NCBI GenBank assembly: GCA_903877135.1
Contig: CAIRCN010000014.1
Coordinates: forward strand, 1-64,000
DNA length: 64,000 nt
Origin: an uncultured Opitutia bacterium
Lineage (GTDB): Bacteria; Verrucomicrobiota; Verrucomicrobiia; Opitutales; Opitutaceae
Direction of reading: 5' to 3'
This document shows, piece after piece, positions 34,793-43,203 of the stretch (the first letter of the stretch is position 1; each line of letters opens with the position of its first letter). Below the pieces are notes generated by a model that searched no databases, was not told where the DNA came from, and worked only from the letters and a program-made list of their open reading frames with translations. Position numbers and translations under genes: made by a program.

Positions 34793-35224
34793 ATGAACCC
34801 GATCATCAACGAAATCACCTCCGCCCAGGTGAAAAAAGACATTACGCCGTTCAAAGTCGGCGACGGCGTGCGCGTGCACACCAAGGTCCGCGAGGGCGAC
34901 AAAGAGCGCGTGCAGATCTATTCCGGCATCGTGATTGCGCGCAAGGGCCATGGCATCCACGAGTCGTTCACGGTCCGCCGCATCAGCTATGGCGAGGGCG
35001 TCGAGCGTGTATTTCCCGTCAATTCGCCCAACATCGAGAAGGTCGAGGTCGAGCGCGAGTCCGAGACCATGAAGGCCCGCCTCTACTACCTTCGCCACCG
35101 CACCGGCAAGGCCGCCGTCGCGATCAAGGAGAAGGACCGCTCCGCCCAAATTCATGCCGCGAAGCTGGCCGCAACTGCCGCCCATGCGGAACCGGCGGCG
35201 CCTGCGGCGCCGGCCGTGAGTTGA
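34793..35224 (+). CDS. rplS: 50S ribosomal protein L19
   Basis: 143 aa. Core motifs are [19 protein letters not shown] (~residue 22), [20 protein letters not shown] (~46) and [17 protein letters not shown] (~66). The family is usually ~115 aa; here a C-terminal Ala/Pro tail ([11 protein letters not shown]) adds ~25 residues. Ends at a clear terminator. Confidence 0.96.
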   Translation: MNPIINEITSAQVKKDITPFKVGDGVRVHTKVREGDKERVQIYSGIVIARKGHGIHESFTVRRISYGEGVERVFPVNSPNIEKVEVERESETMKARLYYLRHRTGKAAVAIKEKDRSAQIHAAKLAATAAHAEPAAPAAPAVS

Positions 35225-35251
35225 ACGCTGAGCCAATTTCAGTTTTCCCCA

Positions 35252-35281
35252 CGGGTGGACCGGCAACGGTCCGCCCGTTTT
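35252..35281 (+). terminator. Rho-independent terminator after rplS
   Basis: An 11-bp stem CGGGTGGACCG / CGGTCCGCCCG (one G-U pair) closed by a GCAA tetraloop is followed by TTTT. It starts 28 bases after the rplS stop and ends the rpsP-trmD-rplS operon. Confidence 0.85.
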
Positions 35282-35340
35282 GTTGGTGCTACACGGAACC
35301 GCCATGACGGGCAAAAATGCCCGGTGACGGGAGATTCTGC

Positions 35341-35369
35341 TTCCCCGCCTGAACGCGGCTCCCTAGCTT
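35341..35369 (+). promoter_or_regulatory. Candidate promoter of tkt
   Basis: TTCCCC (35341-35346), 17 bases, then TAGCTT (35364-35369), 14 bases before the tkt ATG. The -35 is poor, but the -10 fits the TAGSYT pattern seen elsewhere in the window. The mRNA leader would be under ten bases. Confidence 0.3.
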
Positions 35370-35383
35370 TGCGGCGACTTTCC

Positions 35384-37372
35384 ATGACGCTGCAAACCCT
35401 CCTCCTCGCCAAAGCCGCTAACCAAGCACGCGGGCTCGCCATCGACGCCGTCCACGCCTGCTCCTCGGGCCATCTCGGCCTCCCGCTCGGGTGCGCCGAG
35501 ATCGGTGCAGTGCTCTACGGCCACGTGCTCACGCACAACCCTGACCGCCCGCGCTGGCTCAACCGCGACCGCTTCGTCCTCTCCGCCGGCCACGGGAGCA
35601 TGTTTCTCTATTCGTGGCTGCACCTGAGCGGTTACGATGTGCCGCTGGAGCAGGTGAAAAAGTTTCGCGTGCTGCACAGCATCACGCCTGGCCACCCTGA
35701 GTTTCGCGAGACGCCTGGTGTCGAGGCCACCACCGGCCCGCTGGGCCAGGGCATCGGCAACGCCGTCGGCATGGCCGTCGCGGGTCAGATGGCGGCGGCG
35801 CGTTTCAACACCGCCGAGCAGGCCATCTTCGATTACCACGTCGTCTGTCTCGCCGGCGACGGCTGCATGCAGGAAGGCGTCGCGATGGAGGCCGCCGCGT
35901 TCGCCGGGCACCAGAAACTCGACAACCTCATCCTCATCTATGACTCCAACGACGTCACGCTCGATGCCATGGCGGTGAAGACGCAGAGCGAGAACACCGC
36001 CGCGCGCTTCAAGGCCATCGAGTGGGACGTGCAGACCGTCGATGGCCACGACCTGACGGCGTTCCTTAAGGCCTTCAACAAGGCGAAAAAGGCGAAGAGC
36101 GGGAAGCCGCACCTCATCATCGCAAAGACGATCATCGGAAAAGGCATTCCCGAAGTCGCCGGCACAGCGAAGGGCCACGGTGAGGGAGGGGCGAAATTTT
36201 CCGAGGGCGCCCGCGCCGGCCTTGGCCTGCCCGCCGACCAGCATTTCTTCGTCAGCGACGATGTCCGTGCCTATTTCGCCGGACACAAGGAGCGCCTGAT
36301 CAAGGCCTGCAACCGCTGGAACAAGCGCTACAAGGCCTGGCGCGCCGCCAACCCCGAGAAGGCCGCGCTGCTCGACTCGGCGGCGACGCCGCCAAGCGCC
36401 GCGCATCTCCTCGGGAAGATTCCGCTCTTTCCCGCCGACGCTAAACTCGCCACCCGCGCCGCGGGCCGCGATGCGCTCCAGCCGCTCGCCGCAGAACTGC
36501 CGCTGCTCATCGGCGGCAGCGCCGACCTCTACGGCTCGACGCTAAACTACATTGCCAGCGACAAGGATTTCGACGCGACGAATCGCTCCGGTCGCAACAT
36601 TCGTTTTGGCATCCGCGAGCACGCCATGGCGGCCATCGCCAATGGCCTCGCTTACGACGGGCTATTCCGCCCGAGCGTGGCGACGTTCCTCGTTTTCGCC
36701 GACTATTCGCGCCCGTCGATGCGCCTCGCCGCGCTGGCGAAACTTCCGGTCGTCTATATCTACACCCACGACTCCATCGGCGTAGGCGAAGACGGCCCCA
36801 CACACCAGCCCGTCGAGACAGTGTCGGCCCTGCGCCTGATCCCCAACTTCGACGTCATCCGTCCGGCTGACCCCGAGGAAACCGCCGGCGCGTTCGCCGC
36901 CGCGCTGGAACGCACCGACGGCCCGACGCTGCTCGCGCTCACGCGCCAAGTCGTGCCAATGCTGAACGACATTCCGCCGCACATCCGCCGCGCCGGTGTG
37001 CTCAAGGGCGGCTACGTCGCCGTGCAGGAGACCGCTCCGCTCACGCACATTCTCCTCTCGGCTGGCAGCGAACTGCAGCTCGCCCTCGCCGCGGCGAAAA
37101 CGCTCGGTGCCGGCACGCGCGTCGTGTCGATGCCGTCGTTTCTGCGCTTTGACCGCCAGCCGGCCGAGTATCGCGAAAGCATTTTGCCATCCTCTTGCCG
37201 CAAGCGCGTCGCGGTCGAAGCCGGCGTCAGCGGCCTCTGGTCCAAATACATCGGCCTCGACGGCAAGGTCGTCGGCCTCGACCGATTCGGCCTGAGCGCG
37301 CCGGCCCCGATCGTTTACCAGGAACTTGGTATCACCGCCGCCGCCGTGATCGCCGCCGCCCAGTCGCTGTGA
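35384..37372 (+). CDS. tkt: Transketolase
   Basis: 662 aa thiamine-diphosphate enzyme of the non-oxidative pentose phosphate pathway. Visible are [20 protein letters not shown] (~residue 24), [21 protein letters not shown] (~103), and the TPP motif [20 protein letters not shown]...DN (~155). Pyrimidine-domain [20 protein letters not shown] (~405) carries the catalytic Glu, and [17 protein letters not shown] (~462) is the phosphate/substrate loop. Start 35384 begins just before the conserved region. It could process pentoses from the araBA pathway downstream. Confidence 0.97.
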   Translation: MTLQTLLLAKAANQARGLAIDAVHACSSGHLGLPLGCAEIGAVLYGHVLTHNPDRPRWLNRDRFVLSAGHGSMFLYSWLHLSGYDVPLEQVKKFRVLHSITPGHPEFRETPGVEATTGPLGQGIGNAVGMAVAGQMAAARFNTAEQAIFDYHVVCLAGDGCMQEGVAMEAAAFAGHQKLDNLILIYDSNDVTLDAMAVKTQSENTAARFKAIEWDVQTVDGHDLTAFLKAFNKAKKAKSGKPHLIIAKTIIGKGIPEVAGTAKGHGEGGAKFSEGARAGLGLPADQHFFVSDDVRAYFAGHKERLIKACNRWNKRYKAWRAANPEKAALLDSAATPPSAAHLLGKIPLFPADAKLATRAAGRDALQPLAAELPLLIGGSADLYGSTLNYIASDKDFDATNRSGRNIRFGIREHAMAAIANGLAYDGLFRPSVATFLVFADYSRPSMRLAALAKLPVVYIYTHDSIGVGEDGPTHQPVETVSALRLIPNFDVIRPADPEETAGAFAAALERTDGPTLLALTRQVVPMLNDIPPHIRRAGVLKGGYVAVQETAPLTHILLSAGSELQLALAAAKTLGAGTRVVSMPSFLRFDRQPAEYRESILPSSCRKRVAVEAGVSGLWSKYIGLDGKVVGLDRFGLSAPAPIVYQELGITAAAVIAAAQSL

Positions 37373-37375
37373 GGC

Positions 37376-37579
37376 GGCCGGGGTGCGGCGCGGTTGTCAT
37401 GCCGTTTCTTTTCGGCTGTTTCTGCATGTAGGCGGCGAGGCACTCACGGGTGATAGGAATCGTTTTCTCGGCGAGGAACTTGACGCCAACGGAAAACCAG
37501 ATTGGAAAATCAATGAATAGAAGCCAGTCCGCTTCAGATTGGCCTCGCCGGGCGCTGGGTCGTGGACATACTCGGTGGA
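37376..37579 (-). other. Possible degraded coding remnant on the minus strand
   Basis: Between tkt and the next gene, the minus strand reads STEYVHDPAPGEA in one frame. In the neighbouring frame it then reads EADWLLFIDFPIWFSVGVKF, LAEKTIPITRECLAAYMQKQ and PKRNG. The two pieces would join by a one-base indel, and the composition looks protein-like. There is no start, and the frame runs into tkt. I treat it as a possible gene fragment, uncertain. Confidence 0.25.
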
Positions 37580-38071
37580 GTGAGCGGCCCGTTTCGTCTC
37601 AGGAAGAAATTCGTCCTCGCCGTCGTTATCCTCCTCGCGATTGTCGTAGCGGGATGGTTTTCCTTCACCAGCGGGCTGACCCCGCACCAGCGCCATCGGC
37701 GGGTGCTGGAGAGAATTCAGCGCTGGACGAAGACTCACGGCAACCCGTGGGCCCTGCCGGAGGGCAGCGAGGCACGCGGTATTAACGAGGTTAAGCGAGC
37801 CATCTTTACGGCAACGGGCAATTGGCCGCTGTGGTATCCGGAAAATGCGCCGACGGAGAAACTCAAGGCGGTCGCCGACTATCTCGATCGGACCAACGGG
37901 GCCGATTTCTCCACCTACGCGAGTGCCCTGCATGTCCTGAAGTTGCTGGAGGACGTTTCGCCGACATTGCACGACTATCCCTGGGTTGAGCATCTCCGCG
38001 AAATGCAGGACGACGGCGAGATACCCAAACCACCACCGCAGCGAACAGGCGAAACGCCGGCGCGAAAGTAG
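37562..38071 (+). CDS. Small membrane-anchored protein of unknown function
   Basis: 169 aa if the GTG at 37562 is the start. One N-terminal membrane segment (KKFVLAVVILLAIVVAGWFS, residues ~15-34) precedes a soluble domain of ~110 residues with RHRRVLERIQRWTKTHGNPW, NWPLWYPENAPTEKLKAVAD and TYASALHVLKLLEDVSPTL. The C-terminus is Pro-rich. It looks like a single-pass inner-membrane protein facing the periplasm. No family recognised. The start is uncertain because no ribosome binding site is evident. Confidence 0.6.
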   Translation: MDILGGVSGPFRLRKKFVLAVVILLAIVVAGWFSFTSGLTPHQRHRRVLERIQRWTKTHGNPWALPEGSEARGINEVKRAIFTATGNWPLWYPENAPTEKLKAVADYLDRTNGADFSTYASALHVLKLLEDVSPTLHDYPWVEHLREMQDDGEIPKPPPQRTGETPARK

Positions 38072-38568
38072 CGACTCACGCGTTCACTCGTCTCCGTCGC
38101 CACCAACACTCGCCGGTGAGTTCCGGCAACACGGCCTCCCGCCTGCCACTCGCCACGCGCGCGCCCTTCGTAGCCTCGGCGAAGCAGGGTCACTGTTCGG
38201 GTGTCGCCCGCCAAAGTTCGAGACTTGGCGCGGCCGTTGTCTCGGAGGCGAACGCCTCAAGCTGGGCTTGGCCATGGGATGATTGGATGGGATCGGGTCG
38301 CGTAGTCGACGCTCTCTCCGGGCTGATTCGCGACATCATTATCTGCGACCTGCCCCCTTTGGCTTTTTGTCCGTCTCCGATTTTCCGGCGCCATTGTTTC
38401 GGTCCGCTGCTCGCACACCAGCCGACTACGAGGGGGTGAGGGTATCTGCCCAAGTGATGGGTTGCATCAGGATTTATCAATTTACGCATCGGCCCCGATT
38501 CGTGTATTCTCTCTGTGTCAGCCTGTCTCGATGATAACGACCATTTGTCCAGCGAGGAACATACATCC
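38072..38568. other. Non-coding stretch upstream of the lipoprotein gene
   Basis: About 500 bases without a convincing gene. Short overlapping frames occur on both strands but none has a recognisable domain. A small inverted repeat CTTCG...CGAAG (38165-38185) around GTAGCCTCGG may belong to an interspersed repeat. The sequence becomes more A/T-rich from 38461 onward (for example tttatcaatttacgc), the likely promoter area of the lipoprotein gene, but I cannot fix boxes. Confidence 0.4.
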
Positions 38569-39186
38569 ATGAAAACAACCAATTCTATTCTGCTGCTGTT
38601 AGTTCAGGCCGCGTCGTTGTTCCTCGCGGGCTGCTTCGATTGGAAACACGATGTGACGGTTCAGGGCGTGGCTTTTAGCAAGGTAAGGATCGAGGATAAT
38701 GGTCTTGTGATTGGCCAGCTCAAGGAGGACACGCTCATCGGTGGGCGTCCGTGCAAGCAAGGCTGGGTCCATCTCCGCCCCAACAGCGTACCTGTCGGCT
38801 TCACGTCTTCTAGGGAAATCAATCTTGGCCGGTTCACGATTCCTGCCGACACTTGGGTGTTCCAAGATGAGAATGGTGTCGTCACCGTCTGCGCATTCCC
38901 GCGCGACACGGAGGTGCAGGGTCACCTGTGCCGGGGCAGCGGCGGATCAACAGGCGTTCAGGCCGCGTTCTTTCCGAGCGGATCGCTCAAAGAATATTTT
39001 CTCCGCCACGACACCCGCATCCAAGGGATCCCCTGCAGAGGCGGTCTCGTCAACCAATCGATCAAACTGCACGAAAACGGCCGGCTCAAGGAATGTGTCC
39101 TCAGCGAAGAGCTCGTGCGTGATGGCCACACTTACCCGGTGGCCACGCTCCTCCGCTTCGAATCCGACGGCCACATCATCCCATGA
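38569..39186 (+). CDS. Lipoprotein with tandem ~30-residue repeats
   Basis: 205 aa. Signal sequence MKTTNSILLLLVQAASLFLAGC ends in a lipobox (L-A-G-C, Cys22), so it should be lipidated and surface- or periplasm-exposed. The mature part repeats a unit of the form DTxIxGxPCxxG followed by a strand ending xxGRLKE: DTLIGGRPCKQG, DTEVQGHLCRGS, DTRIQGIPCRGG, plus weaker copies at both ends. These recall YwqK/MORN-like beta repeats. Start 38569 is the only one giving a proper signal peptide. Function unknown. Confidence 0.75.
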   Translation: MKTTNSILLLLVQAASLFLAGCFDWKHDVTVQGVAFSKVRIEDNGLVIGQLKEDTLIGGRPCKQGWVHLRPNSVPVGFTSSREINLGRFTIPADTWVFQDENGVVTVCAFPRDTEVQGHLCRGSGGSTGVQAAFFPSGSLKEYFLRHDTRIQGIPCRGGLVNQSIKLHENGRLKECVLSEELVRDGHTYPVATLLRFESDGHIIP

Positions 39187-39194
39187 TTGTTGAA

Positions 39195-39212
39195 CATCGG
39201 GCGAGCCCGATG
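39195..39212 (+). terminator. Small hairpin after the lipoprotein gene
   Basis: CATCGGG-CGAG-CCCGATG begins eight bases after the stop: a perfect 7-bp stem. No U-run follows on either strand, so it may be a Rho-dependent stop or mRNA-stabilising hairpin rather than a classic terminator. Confidence 0.3.
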
Positions 39213-39392
39213 AGGAAAGTCGGAGCGGATTGAGGTTCCCTTGTGAAGCACGCCACTCTCGCTGAATGTCCTTCGTTTATCTGTCGCTGTTGCGGGTCCC
39301 CTCAACTGTGTAGTCCACCTCGGTATGGTCGGGTAAAACCCGTTCGATACGGAAACTGTTGTTCGCGACAGGAACACCCCGACGCGGCTGCT

Positions 39393-40136
39393 TCAGGCGC
39401 AGGCGATGGCGGGGCGGCCGTAGAGGGCTCGGGCTGGCAGGAACCACTCACTGGGCGCGGCCTCGGGCGCGAACTCGGGGCAGACGGCGGCGAGCCGGGC
39501 CCGCAGATTTTCGCGGGCGCGGGAGAGGCGACTTTTCACGGTGCCGACGTTGAGACCGAGCGTGGCGGCAATCTCCTCGTAGGGTCGGCCGAGCACGCTG
39601 CGCAGCACGAGAATTTCGCGGTGCATCGGGTCCAGTTGCGCGAGGCATGCGTCGACGAGGGCGGCGAACTCGCCGGCGACGGTTTGCTGCGCGGGATCAT
39701 GCTCCGAGCTGGCGATCAGGTCAGAAAACGTCGCCGCGCTGTCGGTGCCGAGCGCGTGGTCAAACGACAGCGAATCCTGCCGGTGCCGGCGGCGGTAATA
39801 CCAGTAGCGGTTCCGAGCGAGGTTGACAGCGATGCGGTAGAGCCAGGTCGCGAGAGACGAGTCGCCACGAAAATTCGCCAGGCCGCGGTGCGCGCGGATG
39901 AAGGTGTCCTGTGTGATCTCCTCGGCATCGGCGCGGTCGCGGAGCATGCCGAGCGTCAGGTTGAAAATCTTGTTGCGGTAGCGCGTCATGATCTCGGCGA
40001 ATGGGGCCTCATCGCCCGCCCTAAACCGGCGGACCAACTCCGCATCGAGTGTGGCTTCGGTTACGGCAGTCGGATTTTTTTCAAACTGGCGGGAACTGGC
40101 GGACTTGAACAAGGGGTCGGGGGAGTTTGTCAGCAT
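39393..40136 (-). CDS. ECF-type RNA polymerase sigma factor
   Basis: 247 aa. Sigma region 2 spans ~35-105 (FAEIMTRYRNKIFNLTLGML; RDRADAEEITQDTFIRAHRG; TWLYRIAVNLARNRYW). Region 4 spans ~160-215 (LDPMHREILVLRSVLGRPYE; EIAATLGLNVGTVKSRLSRA). A ~30-residue C-terminal tail follows the DNA-binding helix. No anti-sigma gene adjoins it: the downstream neighbour is on the other strand. The ATG/TTG choice at the N-terminus is uncertain, but the first ~25 residues are clearly outside the sigma domain. Confidence 0.93.
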   Translation of the reverse strand: MLTNSPDPLFKSASSRQFEKNPTAVTEATLDAELVRRFRAGDEAPFAEIMTRYRNKIFNLTLGMLRDRADAEEITQDTFIRAHRGLANFRGDSSLATWLYRIAVNLARNRYWYYRRRHRQDSLSFDHALGTDSAATFSDLIASSEHDPAQQTVAGEFAALVDACLAQLDPMHREILVLRSVLGRPYEEIAATLGLNVGTVKSRLSRARENLRARLAAVCPEFAPEAAPSEWFLPARALYGRPAIACA

Positions 40137-40445
40137 GGGGAGAACGGTGATCGTGTCGAAATGCGTTCTCTCTACCTCGCGGCGTGCCAGCGGCGCTGCG
40201 CATGGTCCAAGTCATTGTGGGCGAGCGCGGTAAAATTCACACTGGCGGCGGGATGGGTTCACGACCGGGCTAATTCCGTGCAAATTGACCGACCTGCCCG
40301 CCGTGATTCGCGCAAAGTGCCCGGTGAACCCTTGCCGCCACGCCGTCCAGTTCCCTCTGGAATTTCGCCCGTCGCTCCGCAAGCATGCGCGGATGAATCC
40401 TCCCCTCGGTGCCGGACTGCTTCCGGGTTTCCGTCGGACGCTCGC
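40137..40445. other. Control region between divergent sigma-factor and IMPase-like genes
   Basis: 309 bases with no gene I can support. Open frames cross it on both strands, but they continue as shadows of the flanking genes. It must hold the promoters of both divergent genes; no clear boxes are visible. Confidence 0.4.
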
Positions 40446-41453
40446 ATGACCACCCCCCAACTCGAACTCGCCCGGAAGCTCCTCTGCGCGTTGCAGAACA
40501 CGATCCGCGACGCACTGATCGCGGCGCGCCAACGCAGCGCCCACCGCTTCGCCCGGGTCGCCGCCGTCACTGCCGCCGACACCATTTACGAGGTCGACAA
40601 GATTTCCGAGGAGGCGATTTTTGCGTGGTTCGAGGAGCACTGGCCGCGCGCGTGGCCGGTCGAGTTGGTGATGGAGGGCATCGAGGACAACGAGGCGGTT
40701 ACGTTTCCCCGCGGCACGCCGGTGGCGAAGACGATATTGAAGTGCATCCTCGATCCCATCGACGGCACGCGAAACCTCATGTATGACAAGCGCCCCGCCT
40801 GGGCACTGGCCGCGCTCGCGCCACAGCGGGGGAAGAAGACCCATCTCGGCGACATCGTTGTCGCGGCGATGACCGAGCTGCCCACGAGCAAGCAATGGCG
40901 CGGCGACCAGCTCAGCGCTGTGCGCGGCCGTGGCGTGGTGGCGGAAGCCATCGATGTGCGCTCCGGCACCGGTCGCGGCCGGCGCTTCAGGCTGCAGCCA
41001 TCCCGGGCGCGCGATTTCCGGCACGGCTTCGCCTCGCTGGCACGGTTCTTCCCCGAGGGCAAGGCGCTCACCTCGCAGCTCGAGGAGGCGTTGTGGGACC
41101 AACTCTATGGGCTCGGTGCGACGACGCCGCTGGTCTTTGACGACCAATACATCTCCACTGGCGGCCAGCTCTTCGAGATTGCCATCGGGCACGACCGGAT
41201 GATCGGCGACTTGCGCCCGCTCGTGTTCGCCAAACTCGGCTACACCTCGCCGCTCGTCTGCCACCCCTACGACATCTGCACGGAGCTGATCCTGTGCGAG
41301 GCCGGTGGCATCGTGGAGTCGCCCGACGGACGGCCGCTGCGCGTGCCGCTCGACACGACGTCCGCCGTGGCGTGGATGGGTTATGCCAACCCGACCCTGG
41401 CGCGCACGGTGCGGCCGGTCCTGCGCCGATTGATCAGGGAATACCTCGGCTGA
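40446..41453 (+). CDS. Inositol monophosphatase-family protein
   Basis: 335 aa. The FIG metal-binding motif appears as ILDPIDGTRNLMYDKRPAWA (~residue 100); Asp-Pro-Ile-Asp-Gly-Thr is canonical. Upstream acid residues lie in ELVMEGIEDNE (~75), standing in for the usual EE motif. A second metal-site-like segment occurs near the C-terminus (YDICTELILCEAGGIVESPD). This is longer than typical IMPase (~260 aa), with an insert after the motif. Likely a sugar- or inositol-phosphatase. The much longer frame starting at 39243 is rejected because it crosses the sigma-factor gene on the other strand. Confidence 0.8.
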   Translation: MTTPQLELARKLLCALQNTIRDALIAARQRSAHRFARVAAVTAADTIYEVDKISEEAIFAWFEEHWPRAWPVELVMEGIEDNEAVTFPRGTPVAKTILKCILDPIDGTRNLMYDKRPAWALAALAPQRGKKTHLGDIVVAAMTELPTSKQWRGDQLSAVRGRGVVAEAIDVRSGTGRGRRFRLQPSRARDFRHGFASLARFFPEGKALTSQLEEALWDQLYGLGATTPLVFDDQYISTGGQLFEIAIGHDRMIGDLRPLVFAKLGYTSPLVCHPYDICTELILCEAGGIVESPDGRPLRVPLDTTSAVAWMGYANPTLARTVRPVLRRLIREYLG

Positions 41454-41484
41454 ACCGTCGCGTCTCCCCGGCCAACGCCGGTCT

Positions 41485-41513
41485 TTACTCCCGGGCTCCG
41501 GCGCGCGTAACCT
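41485..41513 (+). promoter_or_regulatory. Candidate promoter of araBA
   Basis: TTACTC (41485-41490), 17 bases, then TAACCT (41508-41513), ten bases before the araB ATG. The block GTAACCTGCGCGC resembles GTAGCCTGCGGC at nuoB. The leader would be only a few bases. No AraC-type operator was recognised. Confidence 0.3.
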
Positions 41514-41523
41514 GCGCGCCGCT

Positions 41524-43194
41524 ATGGCTCCCACGTTTACCCTCGGGTTGGACTACGGCACAAACTCAGTGCGCTGCCTCATCGTGCGCTGCGCGGACGG
41601 CAGGGAATTCGGCTCCTGTGTCGTCAACTATCCCAGCGGCCGGCAGGGCGTCCTGCTCGACGCCCGAGACCACCACCTCGCGCGCCAGCATCCCGGCGAC
41701 TATCTCGTCGGCCTGGAGAAGAGCGTACGGGGCGCGCTAGCGCAGGCGCGCAAGCAGCGGGGTTTCGCTGCGGCGCGCATCATCGGCCTCGGCGTCGACA
41801 CGACCGGCTCGAGTCCGATTCCGGTCGACGCAAAAAACGTGCCGCTCGCGCTCTCGAAGAAGTGGAAGCGAAATCTGAACGCGCAATGCTGGCTGTGGAA
41901 GGACCACACCGGCTGGCGCGAGGCCGCCCAGATCACGGCGCTCGCCGCGCAGCACCGCCCGCAGTTCATCGCGAAGTGCGGCAACACCTATTCCTCCGAG
42001 TGGTTTTGGTCGAAGATCCTGCACTGCCTCAATGTCGCGCCACAGGTCTACGACGCCGCTTTTTCCTGGGTCGAACTGGCCGACTGGATCCCCTCCGTGC
42101 TCGCCGGGGTGACCGACCCGGTTCAGATCCAACGCGGCGTCTGCATGGCTGGTCACAAGGCGCTTTACTGCGACGAATGGGGCGGGCTGCCCGACAAGGA
42201 ATTTTTGGGAAAACTCGACCCGAAGCTCGCCGCCCTGCGCGACCACCTCTACCCCAAGGCCCACGATGCCACCGCGAGCGCCGGTCGTTTGAGCGAGGCC
42301 TGGGCCGCGAAGCTCGGCCTGCCTGCTGGCATTCCGATCGCCATCGGCGAGATGGACGTGCACTATGGCGCGATCGGCAGCGGCGTGCGCGAGGGCACGC
42401 TCGTCAAGGTCATTGGCACCTCCACCTGCGATTGCGGCGTGGTCTCAGCGGATAAGAACGTGCCGGACATCCCCGGCATCTGCGGCATCGTCAAAGGCGC
42501 GATTCTCCCCGGCTACTACGGGCTCGAGGCGGGGCAGTCCGCCGTCGGCGATATTTTCAAGTGGTGGGTGGAGGGCGTGTGCGAAGGCGACGACGCCACG
42601 CACGCGAAGCTCACCAAGGCCGCAGCGAAACTTGCCCCCGGCCAGAGCGGCCTCCTCGCGCTCGATTGGAACAACGGCAACCGCACGATCCTCGTCGATC
42701 CCACGCTTTCAGGCCTGCTCGTTGGCCAGACGCTGCACACGACCCAGGCGGAGATTTACCGCGCGCTGATCGAGGCGACGGCCTTTGGTGCCCGCGCCAT
42801 CATCGAGCGCTTCAAGGAATACGGCGTGCCGATCGACCGCGTCGTTTGCGCAGGTGGCATCGCGGAAAAAAATCCACTGCTCATGCAAATCTACGCCGAC
42901 GTTACTGGCTGCACGATGTTCGTCGCAGGCTCGTCACAAGCATGCGCGCTCGGCTCCGCGGTCTCCGCCGCGGTGCTCGCTGGCGCGCATCCTGACTTCC
43001 CGACAGCCCAGGTGGCGATGACCTCGCTCAAGAAGATCTCCTACAAATCGAAACCCGCCGCGCGAACCCCCTACAATCAACTCTACGCGCTCTATCGCCA
43101 GTGTCACGACGCGTTCGGCGGTGTGACGATATCTGCCGACCTCTCGCGCGTGATGAAAGACCTCCTCGCCATTAAAGATGCGTCTCACGCCTGA
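41524..43194 (+). CDS. araB: Ribulokinase
   Basis: 556 aa FGGY-family sugar kinase that phosphorylates L-ribulose. The N-terminal ATP-site strand is TLGLDYGTNSVRCLIV, and WLWKDHTGWREA (~residue 120) is typical of AraB. VIGTSTCDCGVVS (~295) and PGYYGLEAGQSAVGDIFKWW (~325) form the phosphate region. ALDWNNGNRTILVDPTLSGL (~378) and VCAGGIAEKNPLLMQIYADV (~442) complete the signature. Nine bases separate it from araA. No araD or araC lies in the window. Confidence 0.95.
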   Translation: MAPTFTLGLDYGTNSVRCLIVRCADGREFGSCVVNYPSGRQGVLLDARDHHLARQHPGDYLVGLEKSVRGALAQARKQRGFAAARIIGLGVDTTGSSPIPVDAKNVPLALSKKWKRNLNAQCWLWKDHTGWREAAQITALAAQHRPQFIAKCGNTYSSEWFWSKILHCLNVAPQVYDAAFSWVELADWIPSVLAGVTDPVQIQRGVCMAGHKALYCDEWGGLPDKEFLGKLDPKLAALRDHLYPKAHDATASAGRLSEAWAAKLGLPAGIPIAIGEMDVHYGAIGSGVREGTLVKVIGTSTCDCGVVSADKNVPDIPGICGIVKGAILPGYYGLEAGQSAVGDIFKWWVEGVCEGDDATHAKLTKAAAKLAPGQSGLLALDWNNGNRTILVDPTLSGLLVGQTLHTTQAEIYRALIEATAFGARAIIERFKEYGVPIDRVVCAGGIAEKNPLLMQIYADVTGCTMFVAGSSQACALGSAVSAAVLAGAHPDFPTAQVAMTSLKKISYKSKPAARTPYNQLYALYRQCHDAFGGVTISADLSRVMKDLLAIKDASHA

Positions 43195-43203
43195 CCTCGC
43201 AAA

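Noticed and set aside
39243-40445. Long 5' extension of the IMPase-like gene (start at 39243)
   Set aside because: It would run across the whole ECF sigma gene on the opposite strand and has no family similarity; the start at 40446 begins the conserved protein.
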